64,000 bases of DNA from Planomonospora sp. ID67723 (GCF_015711605.1 NZ_JABTEZ010000001.1:62001-126000), one strand, 5' to 3'; shown: positions 25,255-35,790, numbered from the stretch's first letter. The notes: a model not told the origin generated them from the letters alone. A program made the numbers and translations.

Positions 25255-27285
25255 TTGAACAAGCTGAAGGACGCCACCAGTCCTTACCTGCTCCAGCACG
25301 CCGACAACCCGGTCCACTGGTTCGAGTGGGGCGAGGAGGCGTTCGCCGAGGCCAGGCGGCGGGACGTGCCGCTGCTGATCAGCGTGGGCTACTCGGCCTG
25401 CCACTGGTGCCATGTCATGGCGCACGAGTCCTTCGAGGACGAGGGCACGGCCGCGCTGATGAACGAGCACTTCGTCAACGTGAAGGTGGACCGTGAGGAA
25501 CGCCCCGACGTGGACGCCGTCTACATGACGGCCACGCAGGCGATGACGGGCCACGGCGGGTGGCCGATGACGGTCTTCGCCACCCCGGAGGGCCATCCCT
25601 TCTACACCGGCACCTACTTCCCCCGGCCGCAGTTCCAGCGCCTGCTGGCCGGGGTCTCGAACGCCTGGAACGGCGACCGCGAGGCCGTGCTGACCCAGAG
25701 CTCGAAGATCGTCGAGGCGCTGGGCGGGCGCTCCTCCCTCCCGCCGGGCCCGCTGCCCACACCGGAGACCCTCACCCAGGCCGTGCGGAGCCTCGCCTCC
25801 TCCTTCGACCCGGCGCGCGGCGGCTTCGGCGGGGCCCCCAAGTTCCCGCCCTCGATGGCGCTGGAGTTCCTGCTCCGGTACGGCGCCGCAGGGGGTCCCG
25901 AGGCGGAGACGGCGGTCTCGATGGCCGGGCGCACGCTGGAGGCCATGGCCAGGGGCGGGATCTACGACCAGCTCGGCGGCGGGTTCGCCCGCTACAGCGT
26001 GGACGCCGAGTGGGTCGTGCCGCACTTCGAGAAGATGCTCTACGACAACGCCCTGCTGCTGCGGGTCTACGCGCACTGGTGGCGGTCCACCGGCTCGGAG
26101 CTGGGCAGGCGGGTGGCGTTGGAGACCGCCTCCTTCCTGCTGGCCGAGATGCGCACCCCCGAGGGCGGCTTCGCCTCGGCGCTCGACGCCGACAGCGAGG
26201 GGGTGGAGGGCAAGTTCTACGCCTGGACCGTGGACGAGCTCCAGGAGATCCTCGGCGAGGACGACGGCGACTGGGCGGCCGGGGTGTTCGAGGTCACCGG
26301 CTTCGGGACGTTCGAGCACGGCACCTCGGTGCTCCAGCTCCTGTCCGGCCCGGACGATCCCGAGCGGTTCGAGCGGGTCCGCTCCGCCCTGCTCGCGGCC
26401 CGCTCCCGCCGGGTACGGCCGGGCCGGGACGACAAGGTGGTCGCCGCCTGGAACGGCCTGGCCATCGCGGCCCTGGCCGAGACGGGCGCCCTGTTCGACC
26501 GGCCCGACCTGGTCGAGGCCGCCCGGGCCGCCGCCGTACTGCTGGACGAGGTCCACACGCGGGGCGCCGACGAGGCCGGGGCCGAAGCAGGCGGCACGGG
26601 CGTCCGGCTGCTGCGCACCTCGCGCGACGGGCGGGCGGGCGGCAACGCCGGGGTGCTGGAGGACTACGCGGACCTCGCCGAGGGTCTGCTCGCCCTGTAC
26701 GGGGTGACCGGGGAGGCTCGCTGGTTCCACCGCGCCGGGGCGCTGCTGGAGACCGTGCTCGCCCACTTCTCCGACGGCTCCGGAGGGTTCTTCGACACCG
26801 CCGACGACGCCGAGCGGCTTTTCCAGCGCCCGCAGGACCCCACCGACAACGCCACCCCCTCCGGCCAGTTCGCCGCCGCCGGCGCCCTGCTCTCCTACGC
26901 CGCTCTGACGGGCTCGGCCCGCCACCGGGAGGCGGCGGAGGCGGCCCTCGGCACGGTCAGCGTCCTCGCGGCCCAGCACGCCCGCTTCGCCGGCTGGGGC
27001 CTGGCCGTGGCGCAGGCAGCCGTCTCCGGGCCTGTCGAGGTGGCCGTCGTCGGTCCGGTGGATGACCCCGCCACCGCCGCGCTGCACCGAACCGCCCTGC
27101 GCTCCCCGGTCCCTGGCCTGGTCGTCGCCCTCGGAGAGCCCGGCTCGCCCGGTGTGTCCGGTGTGCCGCTCCTCGACGGCCGGGGGCTGGTGGACGGCTC
27201 CCCCGCCGCCTACGTGTGCCGGGGCTTCACCTGCAGGATGCCGGTGACCACCCCGGCCGCCCTGGAGATCGAGCTGGTCTCCTGA
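25255..27285 (+). CDS. DUF255 thioredoxin-fold protein (YyaL/SSP411 family)
   Basis: 676-aa protein: an N-terminal thioredoxin-like domain (residues 1-160) with [15 protein letters not shown] (CxxC) and [22 protein letters not shown], followed by an (alpha/alpha)6-barrel resembling glycoside hydrolases/epimerases ([25 protein letters not shown]). Family members are widespread, often called spermatogenesis-associated protein 20 or YyaL, with no settled enzymatic function; a redox or sugar-related role is possible. The TTG at 25255 has AGGAG upstream. Its likeness to Rv1084 supports its place in the conserved mca neighbourhood. Confidence 0.93.
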   Translation: MNKLKDATSPYLLQHADNPVHWFEWGEEAFAEARRRDVPLLISVGYSACHWCHVMAHESFEDEGTAALMNEHFVNVKVDREERPDVDAVYMTATQAMTGHGGWPMTVFATPEGHPFYTGTYFPRPQFQRLLAGVSNAWNGDREAVLTQSSKIVEALGGRSSLPPGPLPTPETLTQAVRSLASSFDPARGGFGGAPKFPPSMALEFLLRYGAAGGPEAETAVSMAGRTLEAMARGGIYDQLGGGFARYSVDAEWVVPHFEKMLYDNALLLRVYAHWWRSTGSELGRRVALETASFLLAEMRTPEGGFASALDADSEGVEGKFYAWTVDELQEILGEDDGDWAAGVFEVTGFGTFEHGTSVLQLLSGPDDPERFERVRSALLAARSRRVRPGRDDKVVAAWNGLAIAALAETGALFDRPDLVEAARAAAVLLDEVHTRGADEAGAEAGGTGVRLLRTSRDGRAGGNAGVLEDYADLAEGLLALYGVTGEARWFHRAGALLETVLAHFSDGSGGFFDTADDAERLFQRPQDPTDNATPSGQFAAAGALLSYAALTGSARHREAAEAALGTVSVLAAQHARFAGWGLAVAQAAVSGPVEVAVVGPVDDPATAALHRTALRSPVPGLVVALGEPGSPGVSGVPLLDGRGLVDGSPAAYVCRGFTCRMPVTTPAALEIELVS

Positions 27286-27374
27286 CGGCCGTCGCCGGTC
27301 CGGTCGCCGGGACCCCGGCCGCTCCCATCCGTGAGCACTCGGACAAGCCCCGCCCCTGGGCAGACGTGTTCCGC

Positions 27375-27416
27375 GGGGATTGCTGAGAGCAATATCTATT
27401 GCTCTCAGCAATCCCC
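27375..27416. terminator. Long perfect stem-loop terminator between convergent genes
   Basis: 20-bp perfect arms (27375-27394 and 27397-27416) with a 2-nt centre, beginning GGGGATTGCTGAGAGC. It lies between the DUF255 gene (+) and the PBP gene (-). Its AT-richer sequence stands out from the GC-rich surroundings. No gene is seen in the 27286-27533 gap. Confidence 0.8.
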
Positions 27417-27533
27417 ACGAAAAGGGTCGGCGGTTCCGTCACGGATCCGTCCGCCTGTTCTGGCCGTACGCGTTCTGCCACAGCCCCCTGGGCCGCACGA
27501 TCATCCCGGAGGCGGCTTCCGCCACCGGTTCGG

Positions 27534-29795
27534 CTAGCCGACAGGCCGGGTACTGTTCCCGGGCTCCGCGCGGCGATCGGTGGTGCTGGGATCGCCCCCC
27601 TCGCCGCCTCCGCCGGTCCCGCCGGTCCCGGAGCCGTCGCCGCCTCCGCCGGTCCCGCCGGTCCCGCCGGTCCCGCCGGTCCCGCCGGTCCCGCCGTCAC
27701 CGGTCTCGCCGCCGTCCCCCGTCCCGTCCCCGCCGGTTCCGTCCCCGGTCCCGTCGCCCTCTCCGTCGCCGGAGCCGTCGGGGTCGGGGACGCCGGTCTG
27801 GCCGGGGTCGGGGACGGGGACGGCCGTCTCCTCCGGGGCCGGTGTGGGGACGGCCGTCTCCCCGGGGACCGGCCGGGGATCGACGATCTCGCTGCCCCCG
27901 CCGTAGCCGCCGTCGTGGGGGCCGTCACCGTACGGATCCGAGCGATCGTCGCCCGACGGCTCCGGGAACTGCTCGACCGGCTTGCCCGCCATCGCCTCGG
28001 ACATGAAGGCGCGCCAGATCTGGGCCGGGTACTGTCCGCCGGACTGGGCGCTCCCGCCCACCACCACCGGCTTGTTGTCGTCGCGGAACATGTTCACGGC
28101 GACGGAGAGCTGCGGGGTGAACCCGGTGAACCAGGCCGATGCCGACTTGTCGGTGGTGCCGGTCTTGCCGGCCGCCGGGCGGTCGTAGAGACGGGCCGCG
28201 GTACCGGTGCCGCCCGTGACGACCTCCGTCAGCGCGTAGGTGACGTCGGCGGCGGTCTGAGTGGAGAAGACCTGTTCGCCCTTCTCCACGACCTTGGTCT
28301 TCTCCTTGCCGTCGGCGATCGAGCGGATCACGTGGGCCGGGCGGCGCACGCCGTTCGCGGCGAAGGTGGCGAAGCCGGAGGCGTTCTGCACGGCGCTCAC
28401 CGAGGCCACGCCCAGCGGCAGGGTGGCCGCGTTCTGGTGGGGGGTGAGCTGGTCGACGGGGATGCCCGCGGCTTCGGCGGTCTCGACGACCTCGTGCAGG
28501 CCGACGCGCTGGCCGAGGTCGACGAACGCGGTGTTCACCGAGTGCCGCATGGCCCTGACCAGATCGACCTGGCCGTAAGACCTGCCGCCCGAGTTGGGGA
28601 TTCCCCTGGGGGCGGAGGCGACCCGCATGGGCGAGTTGCCCTCCACCCGGGTTCCGAGGTCGAAGCCGTTCTCCAGGCCCGCGGCCAGCACGTAAGCCTT
28701 GAAGGTGGAGCCGGCCTGCACCTCGGCGGAGAAGGAGTTGTCGAACTTGTTGGCGCTGTAGCTGGGCCCTCCGTAGAAGGCGAGGACCTCGCCGGTCGCG
28801 GGGTCGACGGCGGCCAGGCCGGTGCGAACCTGCTTCGGGGTGTCCTCGGGCAGGACCGAGGTGACCGCCCGCTCGGCGGCCTCCATCAGCTTCTTGTCGA
28901 AGGTCGAGACGATCTTCAGCCCGCCCTGGTTGACCATCTCGTCGGTGTAGCCGCGCCTCTTGAGCTCGGCCATGACCTGGTCGAGCATGTAGCCCTTCTG
29001 GCCCTCGGGCGTGAAGACCGCCTTGGGCTCCCGCAGCGCGGGGAACTTCGTCTTGGCCGCCTCCGCCGGGGTGAGCGCTCCGGTCTTCACCATGCCGTCG
29101 AGCACCCATCGCCAGCGCGCCTCGGCCGCTTCCAGGTCGGGGCCCTTGGGGTCGGCGAAGCGGGAGGGCTGCTGGATCACCGCGGCGAGATAGGCGCTCT
29201 CGGCCACGGTCAGCTCGTCGGCGCCCTTGCGGAAGTAGGCGTCGGCCGCGGCCTGGATGCCGTCGGCGCCCCGGCCGAAGTAGATCGTGTTGAGGTACTG
29301 CTCCAGGACCCAGTTCTTGGACTGGGAGCGGTCCACCTTCAAGGAGATCATGATCTCCTTGAGCTTGCGGACGGCGGAGCGCTCCTGGCTGAGGCCGCTG
29401 TAGTAGTTGCGCACCATCTGCTGAGTGATCGTCGAGCCGCCCTGGAGCTGCCGCCCGGTGACCGTGGACCACACCGCCCGCGCGGTCCCCCGGAGGGAGA
29501 CGCCGCTGTCGGAGTAGAACGAGCGGTTCTCGGCCGCGATGACCGCGTCCTTCAGACTGTCGGCGACCTTGTCCAGCTTCACGACGCGGCGGTTGACGCC
29601 CTGCTTGGCGAGAACGGTCTTGCCGTCGCGGTAGTAGATCACCGACCCCTGCGCGGTCGCGCCGGCCTGGGTGCTGTCCGGGATGGGGGTCATCGCCCAC
29701 GCCACCGCGAACAGCGCGAGCGACGCGACGAAGCCGACGCCGAAGACGACGAGCGCGGCCCGCAGGACCCTTCTCCCGCGACTGCCCTTCCCCAC
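27534..29795 (-). CDS. Bifunctional class A penicillin-binding protein
   Basis: 753-aa peptidoglycan synthase with a short cytoplasmic tail, one membrane helix (residues 12-35), a GT51 transglycosylase domain (about 60-240; AAENRSFYSDSGVSLRG with the catalytic Glu, GGSTITQQMVRNYY) and a transpeptidase domain (about 320-610) with Ser in AGSTFKAYVL (SxxK), HSVNTAF (SxN) and AGKTGTTDKSASAWF (KTG). The C-terminal about 130 residues are low-complexity Gly/Thr/Asp/Pro, partly encoded by 9-bp repeats, and lack a PASTA domain. GTG start at 29795. It polymerises and crosslinks glycan strands at the outer membrane face. Confidence 0.95.
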   Translation of the reverse strand: MGKGSRGRRVLRAALVVFGVGFVASLALFAVAWAMTPIPDSTQAGATAQGSVIYYRDGKTVLAKQGVNRRVVKLDKVADSLKDAVIAAENRSFYSDSGVSLRGTARAVWSTVTGRQLQGGSTITQQMVRNYYSGLSQERSAVRKLKEIMISLKVDRSQSKNWVLEQYLNTIYFGRGADGIQAAADAYFRKGADELTVAESAYLAAVIQQPSRFADPKGPDLEAAEARWRWVLDGMVKTGALTPAEAAKTKFPALREPKAVFTPEGQKGYMLDQVMAELKRRGYTDEMVNQGGLKIVSTFDKKLMEAAERAVTSVLPEDTPKQVRTGLAAVDPATGEVLAFYGGPSYSANKFDNSFSAEVQAGSTFKAYVLAAGLENGFDLGTRVEGNSPMRVASAPRGIPNSGGRSYGQVDLVRAMRHSVNTAFVDLGQRVGLHEVVETAEAAGIPVDQLTPHQNAATLPLGVASVSAVQNASGFATFAANGVRRPAHVIRSIADGKEKTKVVEKGEQVFSTQTAADVTYALTEVVTGGTGTAARLYDRPAAGKTGTTDKSASAWFTGFTPQLSVAVNMFRDDNKPVVVGGSAQSGGQYPAQIWRAFMSEAMAGKPVEQFPEPSGDDRSDPYGDGPHDGGYGGGSEIVDPRPVPGETAVPTPAPEETAVPVPDPGQTGVPDPDGSGDGEGDGTGDGTGGDGTGDGGETGDGGTGGTGGTGGTGGTGGGGDGSGTGGTGGGGEGGDPSTTDRRAEPGNSTRPVG
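27651..27695. repeat. Five perfect 9-bp tandem repeats in the PBP tail
   Basis: GGTCCCGCC is repeated five times head to tail (27651-27695), with degenerate copies on both sides; on the minus strand it encodes repeating Gly-Gly-Thr. The 9-bp unit keeps the frame, so copy number can change without breaking the protein. Confidence 0.9.
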
Positions 29796-29901
29796 CTGAC
29801 GACACCCCCGTTTCAGGCCGCAGCGACCCCCGTCAGCTGGGCGAACCGTTAAGGGTAAACGATGGATAACGAAACCTGATTCCCATCTTTGGATGGTACG
29901 G

Positions 29902-30381
29902 CTAGCGTCCGCCCTGGTGGGGGAGGTCCGCCACCAGGGGAAGGATCCGGTATGGCACGGGGGTGTCCAGCGCGATCACCGACGAGGTCCTGACGACTCC
30001 CCGGACCTCGACGATCAGGTCGATGACCCGCTGCAGGTCGGCGTTGCTGCGCGCCACCACCCGGCAGTGCATGTCGTCGCCGCCGGTGATCGTGTGCACC
30101 TCCAGCACCTGCGGGATCTTCGCGAGCTGGTCGGCGACCGGGTCGTGCCCGCTGATCTGGCGGATCTGCAGGGTGACGAAGGCGGTCACGTCGTAGCCGA
30201 GCGCGGCGGGCGCGATGTCGGGACCGAATCCGGTGATCACCCCTCGGGCGGCCAGCCGGTCGAGGCGGGCCTGGACCGTCCCCCGGGCCACGCCGAGCCG
30301 CCGGGAGCACTCCAGTACGCCCAGCTTGGGCTCCTCCGCGAGCAGGGCGATGAGCCGGGCGTCGAGCTGATCAATCGTCAT
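29902..30381 (-). CDS. Lrp/AsnC family transcriptional regulator
   Basis: 159-aa regulator with an N-terminal winged HTH (MTIDQLDARLIALLAEEPKLGVLECSRRLGVARGTVQARLDRL) and a C-terminal RAM ligand-binding domain (VTAFVTLQIRQ, VLEVHTITGGDDMHCRVVARS). Divergent from the hpd gene, which is the most likely target; such pairs are known for tyrosine catabolism in actinomycetes. ATG at 30381; the ribosome binding site is poor. Confidence 0.92.
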   Translation of the reverse strand: MTIDQLDARLIALLAEEPKLGVLECSRRLGVARGTVQARLDRLAARGVITGFGPDIAPAALGYDVTAFVTLQIRQISGHDPVADQLAKIPQVLEVHTITGGDDMHCRVVARSNADLQRVIDLIVEVRGVVRTSSVIALDTPVPYRILPLVADLPHQGGR

Positions 30382-30390
30382 GGTGTACAG

Positions 30391-30435
30391 GGTAACCGTC
30401 ATTACCAGCCAGTAGCTATACAGGTTGTCTACCTG
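30391..30435. promoter_or_regulatory. Inverted repeats in the lrp-hpd divergent promoter
   Basis: Two short dyads lie between the genes: GGTAA-n6-TTACC at 30391-30406 and CAGGT-n5-ACCTG at 30421-30435. Lrp-type regulators bind degenerate 15-bp dyads, so these are candidate operators shared by both promoters. Confidence 0.45.
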
Positions 30436-30444
30436 AATAAGTAA

Positions 30445-31593
<1,149 letters not shown>

Positions 31594-31609
31594 GCCGCCA
31601 GGCCTCCCT

Positions 31610-31651
31610 CCGGACGGGGCCGGTCCGCCGCGGCGGACCGGCCCCGTCCGG
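31610..31651. terminator. Perfect 42-bp palindrome after hppD
   Basis: 21-bp arms (31610-31630 and 31631-31651) without spacer, all G and C apart from two A-T pairs in each arm, 16 bp after the hppD stop. Most likely a strong intrinsic terminator without a T-tract. Nothing else is seen before the next start at 31772. Confidence 0.75.
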
Positions 31652-31771
31652 TCGACGACCCGACGACCCCGGAATCCGTCACTGTCAGTGCCGGCCCCTT
31701 CCGGCTCGCGTAGTCTTGCGAACCTGCGCCCCGGCACGGCACGGCCCGGGCCGGAAAGGGGACAGCTCACC

Positions 31772-33238
31772 ATGGCGTCGGGTCGGCCCGCCATCGCGGC
31801 AACCACCGTCCTTCTGCTCGCGCTGGGCTGCTCCGGGTCCGGCGAGACCGGCACCCCCGTCACGGGGAGCGCGCCGCCCGGCATCGCCTCGCCCGCGAGC
31901 ACCCCGCCCGCCGCGGGCCCGGGTGCGCCCGGGATCGGAGACCCCGACTTCCCCACCGACGGCAACGGCGGCTACGACGTCGAACACTACGGCCTGAAGA
32001 TCGACTACAACCCGGGGGCCAAGCACCTGTCCGGCGTGGCCACGATCAGGGCGAAGGCCCTCCAGGAGCTGTCCAGCTTCAACCTCGACCTGTCCGGGTT
32101 CACGGTCGAGCGGGTCGCCGTGGCCGGCGGCCCCACCACGTGGCAGCAGGGCCTCGTGTTCGAGCGGACCGGGGACGAGCTGACAGTGACCCCCTCCGAC
32201 CCGATCCCCGCCGGGACGGCGTTCACCGTCGAGGTCGCCTACGCCGGGGAGCCCCGGCCCGTCAAGAACTCCTCCAACCTCGGCACCTACGGGTTCATCC
32301 CCACCCGGGACGGGGCCTTCGTCACCTGCGAGCCGAACGGCGCCAAGACCTGGTTCCCCGGCAACGACCACCCGTCCGACAAGGCGCGCTACGACTTCGA
32401 GATCACCGTTCCCGCCGGGCTGACCGCGCTGGCCAACGGGGAGATGACCGACAGGCCGCGGACCACCGGCGGGAAGACCACCTACCGCTGGCGGGAGGAC
32501 CACCCGATGGTGACCTACCTGGCCACCATGACCCTGGGCAGGTTCGAGCTGCGCGAGGGGACGACGGCCTCCGGCATCAAGAACCTGGCCGCCGTGGATC
32601 CGCGTTTCCGCGACTCTCTGGACGACCTCTACACGCTCTCGGGGAAGATCACCGACTACTGGGCCACCGTGTTCGGCCCCTACCCGTTCTCCTCCACCGG
32701 TGGCGTGGTGGACGACTTCTCCGCCGGTTACGCGCTGGAGAACCAGACCAAGCCCATGTACGGCGGGTTCGACCCGGATGAGGGCATCATCGCCCATGAG
32801 CTCGCCCACCAGTGGTTCGGCAACAGCCTCAGCATCCGGCGGTGGAAGGATCTCTGGCTCAACGAGGGCTTCGCCACCTACGCCGAATGGCTCTGGTCGG
32901 AGCACGAGGGCGACTCCACCGCCGAGCAGCTCTTCCGCCGCCACTACGCGGCCGGGCAGGACGACGCGATCTGGAAGTACGCCCCCGGCCGGGCCCGGCC
33001 GGACGACCTGTTCAACAGCTCGGTCTACACCCGGGGCGGGATGACCCTGCACGCGCTCCGGCAGCGCATCGGCGACCGGGTCTTCTTCGAGCTGCTGAAG
33101 ACGTGGAGCGGGGAACACAAGTACGGCTACGTCACGACCGAGGAGTTCACGGCGCTGGCCGAGAAGCTCTCCGGCAAGCGGCTCGACGCGCTCTTCGACG
33201 CCTGGCTGTTCCAGGAGCGCAAGCCCACCACCTGGTAG
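31772..33238 (+). CDS. Secreted M1 family metallopeptidase (lipoprotein)
   Basis: 488-aa zinc aminopeptidase. The signal peptide ends in a lipobox (LLLALGCSG), then comes a Pro/Gly-rich linker, the M1 N-terminal beta-saddle (DVEHYGLKIDYNP...), and the catalytic domain with HELAHQWFGNS and WLNEGFATYAEW (zinc ligands His, His, Glu). The exopeptidase GAMEN motif is replaced by GYALENQT, as in many actinobacterial secreted M1 members. It lacks the large C-terminal helical domain of PepN. ATG at 31772 has AAAGGGG upstream; longer readings overlap the palindrome. Confidence 0.93.
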   Translation: MASGRPAIAATTVLLLALGCSGSGETGTPVTGSAPPGIASPASTPPAAGPGAPGIGDPDFPTDGNGGYDVEHYGLKIDYNPGAKHLSGVATIRAKALQELSSFNLDLSGFTVERVAVAGGPTTWQQGLVFERTGDELTVTPSDPIPAGTAFTVEVAYAGEPRPVKNSSNLGTYGFIPTRDGAFVTCEPNGAKTWFPGNDHPSDKARYDFEITVPAGLTALANGEMTDRPRTTGGKTTYRWREDHPMVTYLATMTLGRFELREGTTASGIKNLAAVDPRFRDSLDDLYTLSGKITDYWATVFGPYPFSSTGGVVDDFSAGYALENQTKPMYGGFDPDEGIIAHELAHQWFGNSLSIRRWKDLWLNEGFATYAEWLWSEHEGDSTAEQLFRRHYAAGQDDAIWKYAPGRARPDDLFNSSVYTRGGMTLHALRQRIGDRVFFELLKTWSGEHKYGYVTTEEFTALAEKLSGKRLDALFDAWLFQERKPTTW

Positions 33239-33306
33239 AACCACCGGAGCACGGTGCCGTCCGGGGAGCGCGGGACCGTCCGGCCCGGCGGGCGGCGCCG
33301 TACGGC

Positions 33307-34515
33307 TCAGCCGGAGACGGGCCGGTAGCCGTGTCCGCGCAGGGAGCCCAGCACCTCCTCGGCGTGCTCGGGCCCCCGGGTCTCCAACTGGAGCTGGACC
33401 TCGACCTCGCCCAGGTTCACCCCGACCCGCTCGTGCGCGATGTCCAGCACGTTGGCCCGCAGCCGCGCCACCTCGGCCGTCAGCGCCGCCAGCGTGCCGG
33501 GCCGGTCGGGCAGCGAGACGCGCAGGGTCAGGTAGCGCCCCGCCGCGGCCAGGCCGTGCCGCAGGACCTTGGCCAGGAGCAGCGGGTCGATGTTCCCCCC
33601 GGAGAGCACGGCCACCACGGGCGGTTCGAAGACCTGCGGGTGGGCCAGGACGGCCGCCACCCCCGCCACCCCGGCGGGCTCGACGACCTGCTTGGCTCGC
33701 TCCAGGCACAGCACCAGCGCCCGGGAGATCTCCTGCTCGGTGACCGTGACCACGCTGTCGACCAGGTAGTGGATCAGCTCGAAGGGCAGCTCGCCCGGCC
33801 GGCCCACCGCGATGCCGTCGGCCATCGTGACGGCGGGCTGGACCATGACCGGGTGCCCGGCCGAGAGCGAGACCGGGTAGGCGGCGGCCCGCTCCGCCTG
33901 CACCCCGACGATCCGCACACCGGGCCGGAGGGACTTGACCGCGAGCGCGACCCCCGCGGCCAGGCCGCCGCCGCCCACGGAGAGCACGATCGTGCCGGTC
34001 TCCGGGAGCTGCTCCAGGATCTCCAGCCCGATCGTGCCCTGCCCCGCGATGACGTCGGGATGGTCGAAGGGGTGGATGAACACCGCTCCGGTCCGCTCGG
34101 CGTGCTCCCGGGCCTCCGCCAGCGCGACGTCCACGGTGTGCCCGGCGAAGATCACTTCGGCGCCGTAGGAGCGGGTCGCGGCCACCTTGGGCAGGGGCGC
34201 GCCCTCGGGCATGTAGACCGTCGCCTTGGCCCCGAGCAGGCCGGAACCGAGCGCCACGCCCTGCGCGTGGTTGCCCGCGCTGGCCGCGACCACGCCCCGT
34301 CCCAGCTCCTCCCGCGTCAGCCGGGCGATCCTGACGTAGGCGCCGCGCACCTTGAACGAGCCGGAACGCTGGAGGTTCTCGCACTTGAGATGGACGGGCC
34401 CGCCGATGGCGTCGGAGAGCACGTGGGAGTGGAGGACCGGGGTCCGCACGGCGACGCCGGCCAGGAGCTCACGGGCGGCGACCACGTCCTCGAAGGTCAC
34501 CTGCTGCGCTGACAT
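33307..34515 (-). CDS. ilvA: Threonine ammonia-lyase with ACT domain
   Basis: 402-aa PLP enzyme deaminating threonine to 2-oxobutyrate, precursor of isoleucine. PLP Lys lies in GSFKVRGAYVR, the phosphate loop in LSVGGGGLAAGVAL, and the C-terminal ACT domain from about residue 325 (RYLTLRVSLPDRPGTLAALTAEV) should bind an allosteric effector. The single ACT and length fit the biodegradative/actinobacterial type. ATG at 34515 with GGGAGG nine bases upstream. The IS630 element sits 89 bp upstream of this start and may affect its promoter. Confidence 0.94.
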   Translation of the reverse strand: MSAQQVTFEDVVAARELLAGVAVRTPVLHSHVLSDAIGGPVHLKCENLQRSGSFKVRGAYVRIARLTREELGRGVVAASAGNHAQGVALGSGLLGAKATVYMPEGAPLPKVAATRSYGAEVIFAGHTVDVALAEAREHAERTGAVFIHPFDHPDVIAGQGTIGLEILEQLPETGTIVLSVGGGGLAAGVALAVKSLRPGVRIVGVQAERAAAYPVSLSAGHPVMVQPAVTMADGIAVGRPGELPFELIHYLVDSVVTVTEQEISRALVLCLERAKQVVEPAGVAGVAAVLAHPQVFEPPVVAVLSGGNIDPLLLAKVLRHGLAAAGRYLTLRVSLPDRPGTLAALTAEVARLRANVLDIAHERVGVNLGEVEVQLQLETRGPEHAEEVLGSLRGHGYRPVSG

Positions 34516-34604
34516 GCGGGTTATCCTCCCACCCGGCGGGCGCGGACCAGGCCAGGCCGAGGGCCCGGCCCGTACGGCGCGGCGGGTGTGCGAAGCCGTA
34601 CCTA

Positions 34605-34620
34605 GTGAGCCGGTCTTGAG
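34605..34620 (+). repeat. Left terminal inverted repeat of the IS630 element
   Basis: GTGAGCCGGTCTTGAG, perfect match to the right end; flanked outside by the TA duplication. Confidence 0.93.
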
Positions 34621-34704
34621 CTGTGGTGTCACCACATGAGGTGAATTGTGTTTCAGGCCGCAGCGCGAGGTGACGAGACCTCCGCGCCGCGTTCTGCTGG
34701 AGGG

Positions 34705-35790
34705 ATGAGTGATCCACGACTGGAGCCGCTGGTGCTGACCGAGCTCGAACGCTCGACGTTGCAGGGGTGGGTGAAACGCCGTACGACCGCGCAGGGCTTG
34801 GCACTGCGGGCACGGATCGTGCTGGCCTGCGCCGAGGGCGGCAGCAACATGGCGGTGGCCGGACGCTTACGGATCCACCGTAAAACCGTGGCCCGCTGGC
34901 GCAGCCGGTTCCTGTCCGCCCGGCTGAACGGACTGCATGACGAGCCCCGGCCCGGCGTGCCGCGCACCATCACCGACGCCCAGGTCGAGGAGGTGGTAGT
35001 GCGCACGCTGGAAGAAGTCCCTGCCGGAGCCACCCACTGGTCCAAACGCGAGCTGGCCCGGAAGGTGGGCATCTCCCCGACCAGTGTGCTGCGGATCTGG
35101 CGGGCGTTCGGCCTGCAACCGTGGCGGACCGAGGACTTCAAGATCTCCCCGGACCCGCTGCTGATCGACAAGATCCGGGACGTGGTCGGACTGTATCTGG
35201 CCCCGCCGGCCGGCGCGGTGGTGTTCTCGATGGATGAAAAACCCCAGATCCAGGCCCTGGAACGGACTGCGCCCGTCCTACCGATGCTGCCCGGGACCCC
35301 GGAGCGGCGCAGCTTCGACTACATCCGGCACGGCACTGTGGACCTGTTCGCCGCGCTGAACACCGCAACCGGCCAGGTGATCAGCAAACTGTCGGCCCGG
35401 CACCGCGCGATCGACTTCCGCGACTTCCTGGCCGAGATGGACCTGCAGGTCGAACCCGACCTGCAGGTCCATGTGATCTGCGACAACCTCGCGGCGCACA
35501 AGGCGCCGCTGGTGCACCGCTGGCTGCTGGCCCATCCACGCTTCACGCTGCATTTCACCCCAACCTATGCCTCGTGGATCAACCAGGTCGAACGTTGGTT
35601 CGCCGAGTTGCAGCGACGCTGCCTGGAGCGTGGGGTGTTCTGCTCCCTGGGGGCGCTGACGACCGCTCTGGAGGAATGGATCGCGTTCTGGAACGACAAT
35701 GCCAAGCCGTTCCGGTGGACCAAGACTGCCGACCAGATCATCGACCGTATCTGCCGCTACTGCGACAGGATCTCAAGACCGGCTCACTAG
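34705..35790 (+). CDS. IS630-family DDE transposase
   Basis: 361-aa transposase. N-terminal HTH pair (ALRARIVLACAEGGSNMAVAGRLRIHRKTVARWRSRF; WSKRELARKVGISPTSVLRIWRAFGL) recognises the ends; the catalytic domain has the DDE residues in VVFSMDEKPQIQ, VICDNLAAHKAP and INQVERWFAELQRR. The ATG at 34705 follows GGAGGG closely; a GTG at 34648 is an alternative. Its stop codon TAG (35788-35790) is not part of the element: it is supplied by the target TA plus the following G. No frameshift is seen. Confidence 0.94.
   Translation: MSDPRLEPLVLTELERSTLQGWVKRRTTAQGLALRARIVLACAEGGSNMAVAGRLRIHRKTVARWRSRFLSARLNGLHDEPRPGVPRTITDAQVEEVVVRTLEEVPAGATHWSKRELARKVGISPTSVLRIWRAFGLQPWRTEDFKISPDPLLIDKIRDVVGLYLAPPAGAVVFSMDEKPQIQALERTAPVLPMLPGTPERRSFDYIRHGTVDLFAALNTATGQVISKLSARHRAIDFRDFLAEMDLQVEPDLQVHVICDNLAAHKAPLVHRWLLAHPRFTLHFTPTYASWINQVERWFAELQRRCLERGVFCSLGALTTALEEWIAFWNDNAKPFRWTKTADQIIDRICRYCDRISRPAH
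35772..35787 (-). repeat. Right terminal inverted repeat of the IS630 element
   Basis: CTCAAGACCGGCTCAC, reverse complement of the left end, followed by the TA duplication at 35788-35789. Confidence 0.93.

Larger units (their letters stand above)
34605..35787 (+). mobile_element. IS630-family insertion sequence, complete
   Basis: 1183-bp element with 16-bp perfect terminal inverted repeats (GTGAGCCGGTCTTGAG at 34605-34620 and its complement at 35772-35787) flanked by TA at 34603-34604 and 35788-35789. TA duplication is the hallmark of the IS630/Tc1-mariner group. Both ends lie in CTAG, making the visible repeat 19 bp. One intact transposase gene occupies it, so the copy looks potentially active. 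The insertion is at the stop codon of the ROK kinase gene. Confidence 0.93.

Noticed and set aside
25165-27411. A 748-residue open frame opposite the DUF255 gene
   Set aside because: It mirrors the third-position G/C bias of the real gene, has no recognisable domain and no ribosome binding site.
33239-33306. Possible terminator between the M1 peptidase and ilvA genes
   Set aside because: Only an imperfect stem can be drawn; not strong enough to list.
31685-34384. An 899-residue minus-strand open frame across the M1 peptidase and ilvA
   Set aside because: A GC-rich shadow spanning two well-supported genes; low-complexity Arg/Gly/Pro content.
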